Shown: positions 52,158 through 62,571, counted from the stretch's first letter. The stretch: 64,000 nt of DNA from JAGVSZ01 sp019137045 (GCA_046347635.1 JAXMFT010000003.1:248001-312000), one strand, 5' to 3'. Translations and numbers: made by a program. Notes: generated by a model from the sequence alone, not told the origin.

Positions 52158-52244
52158 GAGGGCGGATGGCTGGCGGAAAAGCGTTGAATTTTAGCGACTT
52201 CGCAGTGCCGCCGTGCGGATGCGGCGGCGCAGCGCAGGCAGCGG

Positions 52245-53078
52245 TCAGTGCAGGCGGGCGCTGGCCGCCTGCAGCGCCGCGAGCTGCGCGCGGATCTCGG
52301 CGGCGTCGGGCGCGTCCGGGAGGCGGCGCAGGTAGTTGCGCAGATCGGCCGCGGCCGGCCGGAAGCACTCGAGCTGCGCGTACACGAGCCCGCGGTCGCG
52401 CAGTTCCGCGGCCGACTCGGGCACCACGAGCAGCAGCCGCTGCATCACCGCCAGCGCCGAACCCAGCGCGCCGCGCTGCAGGTAGATCGACTTGAGGTTG
52501 CGCAGGCACCGCGCGACGATCTCCCGCGACGTCGCGGCGTCGAGGTACGGCGCGAGCGGCGCGGGCGCCGCGCGCCCCTGGCCCAGCGCCTGTCCGAGCC
52601 GCTCGCGCAGGTCGCTTTCCGACTGCGCCGCGCCGCCGCCGAACGGGTCGATGACGAGCGCGCCGCGCTGCTGCCGCACCTTGACCATGAAATGCCCCGG
52701 GAAAGCGATCCCCTGCGCCGCGAGGCCCGCCCGCCGCGCCACCTCGAGGTAGACGATCGAGAGCGTGATCGGGATGCCGACGCGCCGCTCGAGCACCTGG
52801 TTCAGGTAGCTGTTGCGCGGGTCGTAGTACGCCTCCACGTTGCCGCGGAAGCCGAGCTCCGCGAACAGGTGCCGGTTGATCGCGGCGACGCGCTGCTCGG
52901 GCGCGGCGTCGGCGGCGAGACGGCCGCTGACGGCGGCCGCGATGGCGTCGATCCGGGCGATGTACGCGCCGACGTCCAGGTCCGGGTACTCGTCCTGCGC
53001 GATCAGGAGGCACGCTTCGGCGAGCCCGAACTGCTCGCGGGTCACCAGCTCGGCGAAGCGCTCGAGGCTCGCGCTCAT
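52245..53078 (-). CDS. SirB1-family transglutaminase-like/TPR protein (277 aa)
   Basis: The N-terminal region resembles the transglutaminase-like SirB1 family: YYDPRNSYLNQVLERRVGIPITLSIVYLEVARRAG (about 85-119) and GIAFPGHFMVKV, with a histidine but no obvious cysteine, so a peptidase activity is doubtful. The C-terminal part contains TPR-like helices. E. coli SirB1 has no firmly established biochemical function. The start overlaps the murJ stop by 4 bases, an arrangement often kept in this group. Confidence 0.85.
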   Translation of the reverse strand: MSASLERFAELVTREQFGLAEACLLIAQDEYPDLDVGAYIARIDAIAAAVSGRLAADAAPEQRVAAINRHLFAELGFRGNVEAYYDPRNSYLNQVLERRVGIPITLSIVYLEVARRAGLAAQGIAFPGHFMVKVRQQRGALVIDPFGGGAAQSESDLRERLGQALGQGRAAPAPLAPYLDAATSREIVARCLRNLKSIYLQRGALGSALAVMQRLLLVVPESAAELRDRGLVYAQLECFRPAAADLRNYLRRLPDAPDAAEIRAQLAALQAASARLH

Positions 53079-54610
53079 GCGCTACTGCGCACGAAGTCGC
53101 GCAGACGGAAGCCGAAAGCCCATAAGGACCCAAAGTACACGAGCGCGCCGAGCGCGACCAGCCCGGCGAGCGCCGCGGCGCGCGGCGCGAGTTCCGCGCG
53201 CGTCCACCAGGCCGCCGGTCCCGTCGCGAGCCACAGGCCGAGCGCCATCAGGGCGGTCGCGGCCGCGATCTTGGCGAAGAAGGCGCGCCAGCCGGCCTGC
53301 GGCGCGTAGATGGCGCGCCGCCGCAGGCCGCGGTACAGCAGCCCCGCGTTCAGGCAGGCCCCGAGCGCGATCGCCAGCGCGAGCCCCGCGTGCTGCAGCG
53401 GCACGATCAGCGCCGCGTTCATGAGCTGCGTCGCCGCCAGCGTGACGAGCGCGATCCTGACCGGCGTGCGGATGTTCTGGCGCGCGTAGAAGCCGGGCGC
53501 GAGCACCTTGACGAGGATCAGCCCGACGAGCCCCACGCTGTAGGCGACCAGCGCCCGGCGCGTCATCTCCAGGTCGGTCGCGTCGAAGCGGCCGTGGAGG
53601 AAGAGCGTCGCGATCAGCGGCGTGGCGAGCACCGCCAGCGCGGCGGCGGCGGGGACGGCGAGGAGGAAGGTCAGGCGCAGCCCCCAGTCGAGCAGGCGCG
53701 AGTACTCGTCGCGCGCGTCCGCCGAGTGGAGCCGCGCGAGGCTGGGGAGGAGGACCGTGCCGAGCGCGACGCCGAGGAGCCCGGTCGGGAACTCCATCAG
53801 GCGATCGGCGTAGTACAGCCAAGACACGCTCCCGGTCTGCAGGAACGACGCGAAAATGGTGTTGAGCAGGAGGCTGATCTGCGCCACCGACACGCCGATC
53901 AGCGCCGGCCCCATCAGGACCAGGATGCGGCGCACGCCCGGGTCCCCGAACCCGCCCCGCGGCCGCGGCAGCAGACCGAGCCGGGCGAGGACCGGCACCT
54001 GGAGCGCGAGCTGCAGCACGCCCCCCGCCACCACCGCCCAGGCGAGCACCATCACCGGCGGGTCGAAGTACGGCGCGAGCCCGAGCGCGGCGACGATGAA
54101 CGCGACGTTGAGCAGCGTCGGGGTGAACGCCGGCACCGCGAACCGGCTCCAGGTGTTCAGGATCCCGGCCGCCAGGGCGACGAGCGAGATCAGCAGGATG
54201 TAGGGGAAGGTGATCCGCAGCATCGCCACCGTGAGGTCGAATTTCTCCGGCACCGCCGCGAACCCGGGCGCGCTCACGTACACGATCACCGGCGCGAGGG
54301 CGATGCCGAGCGCGGTGGTGACGACCAGCGCCAGCGTGAGCAGGGTCGCGACCCGGTCGACGAGCACCTTCGTCTCCGCGGCCCCGCTGCGCGTGCGGTA
54401 CTCGGCGAGGATCGGCACGAACGCCTGCGAGAACGCGCCCTCCGCGAACAGGCGCCGCAGCAGGTTCGGGATGCGGAACGCGACGAAGAAGGCGTCGGTC
54501 TCCAGCCCGGCGCCGAACGTCCGCGCGATCACCGCATCGCGCACGAAGCCGAGGACGCGCGAGACCAGCGTCATGCCGCTGACGGTGGCCATGGCTCGGA
54601 GGAGGTTCAT
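53075..54610 (-). CDS. murJ: Lipid II flippase MurJ
   Basis: The inner-membrane flippase that moves lipid II for peptidoglycan synthesis. It has 511 residues and about 14 hydrophobic segments. Typical sequences are SRVLGFVRDAVIARTFGAG (about 17-35), FFVAFRIPNLLRRLFAEGAF (about 41-60) with the conserved arginines of the central cavity, and the YYADRLMEFPTGLLG segment. It diverges from rpsT across 195 bases that contain promoters for both. Confidence 0.96.
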   Translation of the reverse strand: MNLLRAMATVSGMTLVSRVLGFVRDAVIARTFGAGLETDAFFVAFRIPNLLRRLFAEGAFSQAFVPILAEYRTRSGAAETKVLVDRVATLLTLALVVTTALGIALAPVIVYVSAPGFAAVPEKFDLTVAMLRITFPYILLISLVALAAGILNTWSRFAVPAFTPTLLNVAFIVAALGLAPYFDPPVMVLAWAVVAGGVLQLALQVPVLARLGLLPRPRGGFGDPGVRRILVLMGPALIGVSVAQISLLLNTIFASFLQTGSVSWLYYADRLMEFPTGLLGVALGTVLLPSLARLHSADARDEYSRLLDWGLRLTFLLAVPAAAALAVLATPLIATLFLHGRFDATDLEMTRRALVAYSVGLVGLILVKVLAPGFYARQNIRTPVRIALVTLAATQLMNAALIVPLQHAGLALAIALGACLNAGLLYRGLRRRAIYAPQAGWRAFFAKIAAATALMALGLWLATGPAAWWTRAELAPRAAALAGLVALGALVYFGSLWAFGFRLRDFVRSSA

Positions 54611-54668
54611 GCGGGGCGCGCTGGGGGAAGGACGGGGCCGGACGGCGCCCCGACCCGGGGCGCGGCGA

Positions 54669-54674
54669 ATTATA
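54669..54674 (-). promoter_or_regulatory. Candidate -10 box for murJ
   Basis: A perfect TATAAT on the minus strand lies 59 bases from the murJ start. The -35 region at 17-base spacing reads GAATCG, a poor match, so an activator or another -35 may be needed. Confidence 0.4.
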
Positions 54675-54750
54675 GGGGCGGGACCCTGGCGCGATTCGGG
54701 GCCAGGACGGGCGAGATCCGGGCGAACGCGCGCTAAGCCCTTGTTCCGCC

Positions 54751-54779
54751 TTGCGCAGAACCGCCGTGTCGCCTACAAT
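54751..54779 (+). promoter_or_regulatory. rpsT promoter
   Basis: TTGCGC (54751-54756), 17-base spacer, TACAAT (54774-54779). The gene starts 27 bases after the -10 box, giving a short leader. Confidence 0.65.
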
Positions 54780-54805
54780 CCGCGCCTTTTCCGCCCCCGG
54801 CTCCC

Positions 54806-55069
54806 ATGGCCAACACCGCCCAAGCCCGCAAGCGCGCGCGCCAGTCCGAGAAGCGCCGCAAGCACAACGCCGCGCTCAAGTCCGCGCTGCGCACCGCGAT
54901 CAAGAACGTGAAGAAGGCGATCGCCGCCGGCGACAAGGCGGCCGCGACGCGGACGCTGCAGGCGTCGACCGCGATCGTCGACCGCGTCGCCGACAAGCGC
55001 ATCATCCACAAGAACAAGGCGGCGCGGCACAAGAGCCGCCTCGCCGCGCGCATCAGGGCCCTGGCCTGA
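54806..55069 (+). CDS. rpsT: 30S ribosomal protein S20
   Basis: A very basic 87-residue protein that binds 16S rRNA. MANTAQARKRARQSEKRRKHN and KNKAARHKSRLAARIRAL are typical of S20 termini. Position divergent from murJ is the usual one in beta- and gammaproteobacteria. The 83 bases after it hold no convincing terminator. Confidence 0.97.
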   Translation: MANTAQARKRARQSEKRRKHNAALKSALRTAIKNVKKAIAAGDKAAATRTLQASTAIVDRVADKRIIHKNKAARHKSRLAARIRALA

Positions 55070-55152
55070 GCCGTCCGCGAGCAGCGCCCGCCCCCGCGCG
55101 GGCCCCGCAGCACCCCGCCTAGCGCAGGCCGCGCTCCGCGTCGCCGCGCCCG

Positions 55153-57123
55153 ATGCGCAAGCCGGTCAGCCGCATCCTCGTCATCAACGACGAGCCGCTC
55201 GTCCTGCGCGAGTTCGTCAAGGGGCTGAACGCGGCCGCGCGCTCGCTCGACAACCCGCACGGCATCGTCTTCGCGGGCGTCACCACCGCGCGCGAGGCGC
55301 TCGCCGCCATCGAGCAGGACGGCGACCTCCAGGCGGTGGTCGTCGACGACAAGCTCTACACCCTCAACGGCGGCAAGGCGCGCAAGCTCCAGACGACCGC
55401 GCTCGAGCTCGTGCAGCGCATCACGCGGCTGCGCCCGGAGCTCGACGTCTACATCCTGATCGCGCAGGAGACCGAGGACGAGGTGGTCGACACCCTGTTC
55501 GCCGAGGCGGTCGACGGCTACTTCTACCGCGAGGAGCGCGACTACCGCGGCATGTACCGCATCCTCAACGCGGAGATCCAGGAGCGCGCGCGCACGCCCT
55601 TCTACGACCAGCTGAAGAACTACGTCTGGATGGCGAAGGACTCCTGGCACACGCCGGGACACTCCTCGGGCGAGTCCCTGCGCGGCAGCCCGTGGATCAA
55701 CGACTTCTACGACTTCATGGGCGAGCACATCTTCGACGCCGACCTGTCGGTGTCGGTGCCGATGCTCGACTCGCTCATGGAGCCGAAGGGCGTGATCGCC
55801 GAGGCGCAGGCGGTGGCGGCGAAGGCCTTCGGGGCGCGCCGCACGTTCTTCGCCACCAACGGCACCTCGACCGCGAACAAGGTCATCTTCCAGACTATCC
55901 TCGCGCCGGGCGAGAAGCTGCTGCTCGACCGCAACTGCCACAAGTCGGTGCACCACGGGGTGGTGCTCTCGGGCGCGCGCCCGGTCTACCTCGACTCGTC
56001 GGTGAACCGGAAGTACGGCATCTACGGGCCGGTGCCGAAGAAGACGATCTTCCAGGCGATCGAGGAGCACCCCGACGCCGAGGCGCTGATCCTGACCTCG
56101 TGCACCTACGACGGGTTCCGCTACGACCTGCAGCCGATCGTCGAGCGCTGCCACGCCGCCGGCATCCGCGTGATCATCGACGAGGCGTGGTACGGCTTCG
56201 CCCGCTTCCACCCCGCGTTCCGCCCGACCGCGCTCGAGGCCGGCGCCGACTACGCGACCCAGTCCACGCACAAGGTCATGAGCGCCTTCTCGCAGGCGAG
56301 CATGATCCACGTCAACGACCCGGGCTTCAACGAGCACATCTTCCGCGAGAACTTCAACATGCACACGTCGACGTCGCCGCAGTACGCGATGATCGCGAGC
56401 CTCGACGTGGCGCGCAAGCAGATGGTGATGGAGGGCTACAAGCTGCTCTCGCGCACGCTCGCGCTGGCGGCCGAGATCCGCCAGCAGATCAACTCGACCG
56501 GCGTGTTCCGCGTGCTGGAGCTCGCGGAGCTGCTGCCCGAGGAGGTGAAGCACGACGGCATCCTGCTCGACCCGACCAAGGTGACGGTCGACATCTCGAG
56601 CTGCGGCTACACGGTGGAGGACCTGCAGCGCGAGCTGTTCACGCGCTTCAACATCCAGGTCGAGAAGTCCACCTTCAACACCATCACGCTGCTGCTCACG
56701 ATCGGCACCACGCGCAGCAAGCTCTCGCGCCTGTACGACGCGCTGATGCGCATCGCGCGCGAGGGGCGCGCCCCGCGCCGGCTCTACCAGTTTCCCGAGA
56801 TCCCCGCGTTCACCCGCCTGCGCTACCTCCCGCGCGACGCGTACTACTGCGGCGGCGAGGCGGTGCCGCTGCTCGACGCCAAGGACGACGCCAACCGCGC
56901 GCTCCTCAACCGGGTGAGCGCCGACCAGATCGCGCCCTATCCCCCCGGCATCCCGGCGCTCGTTCCCGGCCAGGTCATCACCGCCGGGGTGCTCGACTTC
57001 CTGGTCGGCCTGCTCCGCTCGCAGAAGCGCATGGAGCTCCACGGCGTCCTCTACGACGGCTACGTCCCCTGCCTGCGCGTCCTCCGGGCGACCGAGGAGC
57101 GCGGGCTCAAGAAGATCGGGTAG
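55153..57123 (+). CDS. Orn/Lys/Arg decarboxylase, PLP-dependent (656 aa)
   Basis: A fold-type I PLP enzyme that decarboxylates a basic amino acid to a diamine or agmatine. The N-terminal 130 residues form the response-regulator-like wing domain (RILVINDEPLVLREFVKGL). The PLP lysine is K374 in the motif STHKVMSAF, with DEAWYGF upstream. WHTPGHSSG is also present. At 656 aa it is shorter than E. coli inducible LdcI/AdiA (about 715-755), with a reduced C-terminal domain. Substrate choice among arginine, lysine and ornithine cannot be made here. It is not the PLP/TIM-barrel SpeA type. It starts 83 bases after rpsT. Confidence 0.88.
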   Translation: MRKPVSRILVINDEPLVLREFVKGLNAAARSLDNPHGIVFAGVTTAREALAAIEQDGDLQAVVVDDKLYTLNGGKARKLQTTALELVQRITRLRPELDVYILIAQETEDEVVDTLFAEAVDGYFYREERDYRGMYRILNAEIQERARTPFYDQLKNYVWMAKDSWHTPGHSSGESLRGSPWINDFYDFMGEHIFDADLSVSVPMLDSLMEPKGVIAEAQAVAAKAFGARRTFFATNGTSTANKVIFQTILAPGEKLLLDRNCHKSVHHGVVLSGARPVYLDSSVNRKYGIYGPVPKKTIFQAIEEHPDAEALILTSCTYDGFRYDLQPIVERCHAAGIRVIIDEAWYGFARFHPAFRPTALEAGADYATQSTHKVMSAFSQASMIHVNDPGFNEHIFRENFNMHTSTSPQYAMIASLDVARKQMVMEGYKLLSRTLALAAEIRQQINSTGVFRVLELAELLPEEVKHDGILLDPTKVTVDISSCGYTVEDLQRELFTRFNIQVEKSTFNTITLLLTIGTTRSKLSRLYDALMRIAREGRAPRRLYQFPEIPAFTRLRYLPRDAYYCGGEAVPLLDAKDDANRALLNRVSADQIAPYPPGIPALVPGQVITAGVLDFLVGLLRSQKRMELHGVLYDGYVPCLRVLRATEERGLKKIG

Positions 57124-57193
57124 CTCCGTTCGGCCCGACGGACGCCCTGCTTCCGGCGGGCGTCAGAAAATGCCGCCGCATGAATCCGTTGCG

Positions 57194-57222
57194 TTGCGGA
57201 GCTCAGGGAACTATGCTATTTA
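57194..57222 (+). promoter_or_regulatory. Candidate promoter for the 74-residue gene
   Basis: TTGCGG (57194-57199), 17 bases, then TATTTA (57217-57222) preceded by TGC, an extended -10. The small gene begins 28 bases later. Confidence 0.5.
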
Positions 57223-57250
57223 TGGCGTAACTACCTGATCGGGGACGGAA

Positions 57251-57475
57251 ATGGTCTTCGCGCCCAACTCCAGCAAATTCGCGTTCCGGATCCGGACCCG
57301 AACCGGCATGGTGGTGGAGAACCTGAACATCCACGGGCGCGAGGAAGCCGACGCACAGCGCAAGCTGCTGCAGATGTATCCCCACTGCCACGTCCTCGAG
57401 TGCCGCGCGCTCGGCGCGCCGGCGCGCAGCGATCCCGCCTCCTTCGAGGAAGTCGCGTCCCTCGGCGCGAAGTAG
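57251..57475 (+). CDS. Small protein of unknown function (74 aa)
   Basis: A basic 74-residue protein with its own promoter and the ribosome site GGGGACGG. The sequence FRIRTRTGMVVENLNIHGREE followed by DAQRKLLQMYPHCHVLECR looks like a compact beta-beta-helix-beta fold. The codon bias matches neighbouring genes, supporting real translation. No signal peptide or known motif is visible. I do not recognise the family. It lies between the decarboxylase and the convergent parA-like gene, whose stop is 22 bases away. Confidence 0.7.
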   Translation: MVFAPNSSKFAFRIRTRTGMVVENLNIHGREEADAQRKLLQMYPHCHVLECRALGAPARSDPASFEEVASLGAK

Positions 57476-57497
57476 CCGCGGCGGCGCGGGCGGCGCC

Positions 57498-58280
57498 TCA
57501 AACCTCCAGAAAACCCGCAGCGAGCAGCTCCTCCAGCAGCGCCTCGTAGTCGCGCGCGCCGCGGCTCGCCGCGTCGTGCGCGAAGATGTCGCGGCGGTGG
57601 AACGGGCTCTCGGCGAGCCCGACCGTCTCGGCGATGCGCGTCGCGCACAGCTCGGGGCCGAAGCGCTCGGCGAGCGTCGCGGCGATCTCGTGCGCCATCC
57701 GGCGCCGCGCATCGAAGCGCGTGAGGACGTAGCGGCGCTCGACGCGCCGCTTGAGGACGTGCTCGAGCGCCTTCAGCGTGTCCTCGAGCGCGAGCGCGCC
57801 CTGCACCGCCAGGAAGTCGGCCGAGACCGGCACCAGCACGCGGTCGGCGGCGAACACGCCGGCGAGCGAGAGCACGCCGAGCAGCGGGCCGCAGTCGATG
57901 AAGACCGCGCGCGGCGCGCCCGCGCGCTCGTGCCCGTCCAGCCCGTCGCGCAGCCGGTACAGGGTGCGCGGCCCGCGCCCGAAGAGCGAGTCCACCTTCA
58001 TCAGCTCGGCGTGCGCCGGCACGAGGTCGCCGCCCGGCGCCGCCCCGGCGAGGGCCACCGGCCGGAGGAGCGCGCCTAGCGGCCGCGCCTCGCTGAAGAG
58101 CGCGAACGCGCTGTCCGCGGCCGCCGCGGCCGGCGCGAGCACGTGCGAGAGGTGCGCCTGCGCGTCGAGGTCCACGAGCAGCGGCCGCAGCCCCCGTCGC
58201 GCGAGCGCCGCGGCCAGGTTGAGCGCGGTGGTGGTCTTGCCCACCCCGCCCTTCTGGTTGAAGACCGCGAGCCGCGCCAT
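57498..58280 (-). CDS. Orphan ParA-family ATPase (260 aa)
   Basis: A deviant Walker A motif NQKGGVGKTTTALNLA starts near residue 8, DLDAQAHLSHVL follows near 37, as in ParA/MinD. The switch II region reads FIDCGPLLGVL where most ParA proteins have DCPPSLG. No ParB or parS-like gene is adjacent, so it is not a plasmid- or chromosome-partition cassette in the classical form. Members of this kind position proteins such as chemosensory arrays or carboxysomes; what it moves here is unknown. It diverges from argD. Confidence 0.85.
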   Translation of the reverse strand: MARLAVFNQKGGVGKTTTALNLAAALARRGLRPLLVDLDAQAHLSHVLAPAAAAADSAFALFSEARPLGALLRPVALAGAAPGGDLVPAHAELMKVDSLFGRGPRTLYRLRDGLDGHERAGAPRAVFIDCGPLLGVLSLAGVFAADRVLVPVSADFLAVQGALALEDTLKALEHVLKRRVERRYVLTRFDARRRMAHEIAATLAERFGPELCATRIAETVGLAESPFHRRDIFAHDAASRGARDYEALLEELLAAGFLEV

Positions 58281-58351
58281 GGCGGCCGATTCTACGGGCG
58301 CGCGCCTCTCGGGCGGAGCCGCCGTGCTACCATCGCCGCCTCTGAAATGCC

Positions 58352-58379
58352 CGGCGGCGCGAGCCGCCGTTTGCTTTTT
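58352..58379 (+). terminator. Terminator-like hairpin in the argD leader (possible attenuator)
   Basis: CGGCGGC (58352-58358) and GCCGCCG (58363-58369) form a perfect 7-base stem around GCGA. TTTGCTTTTT follows at 58370-58379. It lies between a possible extended -10 (TGC-TACCAT, about 58325-58333) and the argD start at 58408. No rightward gene ends just before it, so it could control argD expression. Confidence 0.5.
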
Positions 58380-58407
58380 CGACCGTCACCATCCGGCTGC
58401 GCCCGCC

Positions 58408-59583
58408 ATGTCCTCGCACCTGATGAACACCTATGCGCGGCTGCCGGTGTCGTTCGAGCGCGGCGAAGGCGTCTGGCTGTGGGACGAGTCGGGCCGGCGC
58501 TACCTCGATGCGCTCGCCGGGATCGCGGTGTCGGGGCTCGGGCACGCGCACCCCGGGCTCGTGCGCGCGCTCGCCGGGCAGGCGGCGCGGGTCATCCACA
58601 CCTCCAACCTGTACGAGATCCGCGCGCAGGCCGAGCTCGCGGACCGCCTGTGCGCGCTCTCGGGCATGGACGAGGCCTTCTTCTGCAGCTCCGGCGCGGA
58701 GGCGAACGAGTGCGCGATCAAGCTCGCCCGCTACCGCGCGCACCACGCCGGCATCCAGAACGCCGCCATCGTCGTGATGGAGCACGCGTGGCACGGCCGC
58801 ACGCTCGCGACGCTCTCGGCCACCGGCAGCCGCAAGGCCCAGGCCGGCTTCGAGCCGCTCGTCCCCGGCTTCGTCCGGGTGCCGTTCGGCGACGCCCGCG
58901 CGGTGCGCCAGGCGGCCGAGGCCAACCCGAACATCGTCGCGGTGCTGCTCGAAGTGCTCCAGGGCGAAGGCGGGATCCACGTCGCCGACGCCGGGTACGT
59001 GCGGGACCTCGCCCGCCTGTGCGACGAGCGCGACTGGCTGCTCATGATCGACGAGGTCCAGAGCGGCATCGGGCGCACCGGCAAGTGGTTCGCCTTCCAG
59101 CACGCCGGCGTCCGTCCCGACGTGATCACGCTCGCCAAGGGGCTCGGCGCGGGCGTCCCGATCGGCGCCTGCCTGGCGGCCGGCCGCGCCCGCGGCGTAT
59201 TCAAGCCGGGCAGCCACGGGTCCACGTTCGGCGGCGGACCGCTCGCCTGCGCCGCGGGCCTCGCGACGCTCGCCGCGCTGGCCGACGAGGGACTGCTGGA
59301 GAACGCGGCGCGGATGGGCGAGCTCATCCGCGCGGAGCTCCGCGCCGCGCTCGCCGGGGTCGCCGGGGTGGTCGAGGTGCGCGGGATGGGCCTGATGATC
59401 GGGGTGGAGCTCGACCGGCCCTGCGGCGACCTCGTCCGGCACGCGCTCGACGCCGGGCTGCTGATCAACGTCACCGCGGAGCGGGTGATCCGGCTCCTCC
59501 CGCCGCTCGTGATCCGGGAGCCCGAGGCGCGCGAGCTCGTCGCCCTGCTCGCCCCGCTCGTGCGCCGGTTCCTCGGCGCCTGA
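58408..59583 (+). CDS. argD: Acetylornithine aminotransferase
   Basis: A PLP enzyme of arginine synthesis, making N-acetylornithine, with possible lysine-pathway side activity. The PLP lysine is K244 in ITLAKGLGAGVPIG; the cofactor motif IDEVQSGIGRTG (about 213-224) and CSSGAEANECAIKLAR are intact. 391 aa is normal. It is followed by argF and argG in the same direction, an arginine-biosynthesis series. The frame starts at ATG 58408 beyond a terminator-like hairpin. Confidence 0.95.
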   Translation: MSSHLMNTYARLPVSFERGEGVWLWDESGRRYLDALAGIAVSGLGHAHPGLVRALAGQAARVIHTSNLYEIRAQAELADRLCALSGMDEAFFCSSGAEANECAIKLARYRAHHAGIQNAAIVVMEHAWHGRTLATLSATGSRKAQAGFEPLVPGFVRVPFGDARAVRQAAEANPNIVAVLLEVLQGEGGIHVADAGYVRDLARLCDERDWLLMIDEVQSGIGRTGKWFAFQHAGVRPDVITLAKGLGAGVPIGACLAAGRARGVFKPGSHGSTFGGGPLACAAGLATLAALADEGLLENAARMGELIRAELRAALAGVAGVVEVRGMGLMIGVELDRPCGDLVRHALDAGLLINVTAERVIRLLPPLVIREPEARELVALLAPLVRRFLGA

Positions 59584-59597
59584 GCCGCCCGCCGCCC

Positions 59598-60521
59598 GTG
59601 GCTGCGCCGAAGCACTTCCTGCAGTTCCGCGACCTCGCGCGCGACGAGCTCGAGCACGTCTTCGCGCGCACGCGCTGGATCAAGGAGACGTTCAAGCGCT
59701 ACGAGCCGTACCGGCCGCTCGTCGACCGCACGATGGTGATGATCTTCGAGAAGCAGTCGACGCGCACGCGCCTGTCGTTCGAGGCCGGCATGCAGCAGCT
59801 CGGCGGCGCGGCGATCTTCATGTCCACGCGCGACTCGCAGCTCGGGCGCGGCGAGCCGGTCGAGGACGCGGCCAAGGTGATCTCGCGCATGTGCGACATC
59901 GTCATGATCCGCACCTTCGAGCAGGACACGGTCGAGCGCTTCGCGCGCCACTCGCGCGTGCCGGTGATCAACGGGCTCACCGACGAGCACCACCCGTGCC
60001 AGATCCTGGCCGACCTCTACACCTACATCGAGCATCGCGGCTCGATCCGGGGCCGCACCGTGGCCTGGATCGGCGACGCGAACAACGTCTGCTACTCGTG
60101 GCTGCAGGCGGCCGAGGTGCTCGACTTCAGGCTGCACGTCTCCACCCCGCCCGGCTACGAGGTCGTCGCGGCGCGCGCGGGCAGCGGGGGCACGGCCCAC
60201 TACGCCCTGTTCGCCGACCCGCTGGAGGCCGTGCGCGGCGCGCACCTGGTGACCACCGACGTGTGGACCAGCATGGGCTTCGAGGCCGAGGCCGACGCGC
60301 GGCGCGCGGCGTTCGCGCGCTGGCAGGTCGACGAGGCGATGATGCGCGCGGCCGCGCCGGACGCGCTCTTCATGCACTGCCTGCCCGCCCACCGCGGCGA
60401 GGAGGTCGCGGCGGCGGTCATCGACGGCCCGCAGAGCGTCGTCTGGGACGAGGCCGAGAACCGGCTGCACGCGCAGAAGGCCCTGATCGAGTACCTGCTC
60501 CTCGGCCGGGTCGGATCGTGA
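59598..60521 (+). CDS. argF: Ornithine carbamoyltransferase
   Basis: Converts ornithine and carbamoyl phosphate to citrulline. The carbamoyl-phosphate motif EKQSTRTRLSFE (about 51-62), the segment LTDEHHPCQILADL (near 130) and the ornithine/citrulline loop MHCLPAHRGEEV (near 262) are intact. GTG 59598 is used because it fits the normal 307-aa length; there is no ribosome site, and the gap from argD is 14 bases, so translation probably depends on reinitiation. Confidence 0.95.
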   Translation: MAAPKHFLQFRDLARDELEHVFARTRWIKETFKRYEPYRPLVDRTMVMIFEKQSTRTRLSFEAGMQQLGGAAIFMSTRDSQLGRGEPVEDAAKVISRMCDIVMIRTFEQDTVERFARHSRVPVINGLTDEHHPCQILADLYTYIEHRGSIRGRTVAWIGDANNVCYSWLQAAEVLDFRLHVSTPPGYEVVAARAGSGGTAHYALFADPLEAVRGAHLVTTDVWTSMGFEAEADARRAAFARWQVDEAMMRAAAPDALFMHCLPAHRGEEVAAAVIDGPQSVVWDEAENRLHAQKALIEYLLLGRVGS

Positions 60522-60546
60522 CGAACTCCACTCACTCACCACGCAC

Positions 60547-61815
<1,269 letters not shown>

Positions 61816-61836
61816 GGCCCGCGGCGCGGCGCCGGG

Positions 61837-62571
61837 ATGCGCATCCGCGTCCTCTCGGACCTGCACCTGGAGGTCGCGCCGTTCGACCCGCCGGCGGCCG
61901 CGGCCGACGTCGTGGTGCTCGCGGGCGACGTCGGCAACGGCGCGGCCGGCGTCGAGTGGGCAAAGCGCCACTTCGCCGGGCCGGTGGTCTTCGTCGCCGG
62001 CAACCACGAGCCGTTCGACGCCGAGTTCCACGCCACCGCCGCGGCGCTGCGCGCGGCCGCGGCGGGCTCGAACGTCCGCGTCCTCGACTGCGAGGAGACG
62101 GTGCTCGGAGGCGTGCGCTTCCTCGGCTGCACGCTCTGGAGCGACTTCGAGCTCTACGGCGCGCCCGGCCGCACGGTCGCGATCGAGTCGCTGCGGCGCG
62201 TCGCGCCCGACTTGCGCGTCATCGCGTTCGGCGACCGCCGCTTCACGACCGAAGACTGGCTCGCGCTGCACCGCGTCCATCGCGCGTGGCTCGAGGAGCG
62301 GCTCGCGCCCGCGCACGCGGGGCCGACGGTGGTCGTCACGCACTTCCTGCCCCACCCCGGCGGCATCGCGCCGCGCTTCGCGACGCATCCGCTCAACCCG
62401 GCCTTCGCGAGCGACCTCGGTCCGCTCGTGGCGCGCGCGGCGCTGTGGATTCACGGCCACACGCACGCGGCGAGCGAGTACGTCGTCGGCGGCACCCGCG
62501 TCGTGTGCAACCCGCGCGGCTACCCGGGCGAGCCGACCGGGTTCCGGCCGGATCTCGTCGTCACGCTCTAG
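61837..62571 (+). CDS. Calcineurin-like metallophosphoesterase (244 aa)
   Basis: The binuclear metal site is complete: SDLHLE (residue 7), LAGDVGNG (near 29), GNHEPFD (near 49), VVVTHFLPH (near 165) and IHGHTHAASEY (near 206). Such enzymes cleave phosphate mono- or diesters; the substrate is not predictable. It follows argG by 21 bases and precedes the glycerate kinase by 10, probably in the same operon, though neither neighbour hints at a function. Confidence 0.9.
   Translation: MRIRVLSDLHLEVAPFDPPAAAADVVVLAGDVGNGAAGVEWAKRHFAGPVVFVAGNHEPFDAEFHATAAALRAAAAGSNVRVLDCEETVLGGVRFLGCTLWSDFELYGAPGRTVAIESLRRVAPDLRVIAFGDRRFTTEDWLALHRVHRAWLEERLAPAHAGPTVVVTHFLPHPGGIAPRFATHPLNPAFASDLGPLVARAALWIHGHTHAASEYVVGGTRVVCNPRGYPGEPTGFRPDLVVTL

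Noticed and set aside
52206..52227. GC-rich inverted repeat between the SirB1-type gene and ribF
   Set aside because: No T-run on either strand and short GC-rich stems are common at this composition.
57141..57164. Hairpin GACGCCC...GGGCGTC after the decarboxylase gene
   Set aside because: No T-run follows in the direction of transcription, so a terminator call is not supported.
58347..58408. Arginine-containing leader peptide before argD (MPGGASRRLLFR)
   Set aside because: Its frame has no nearby stop and runs on through argD into argF, so it is not a normal leader peptide; it also has no ribosome site.
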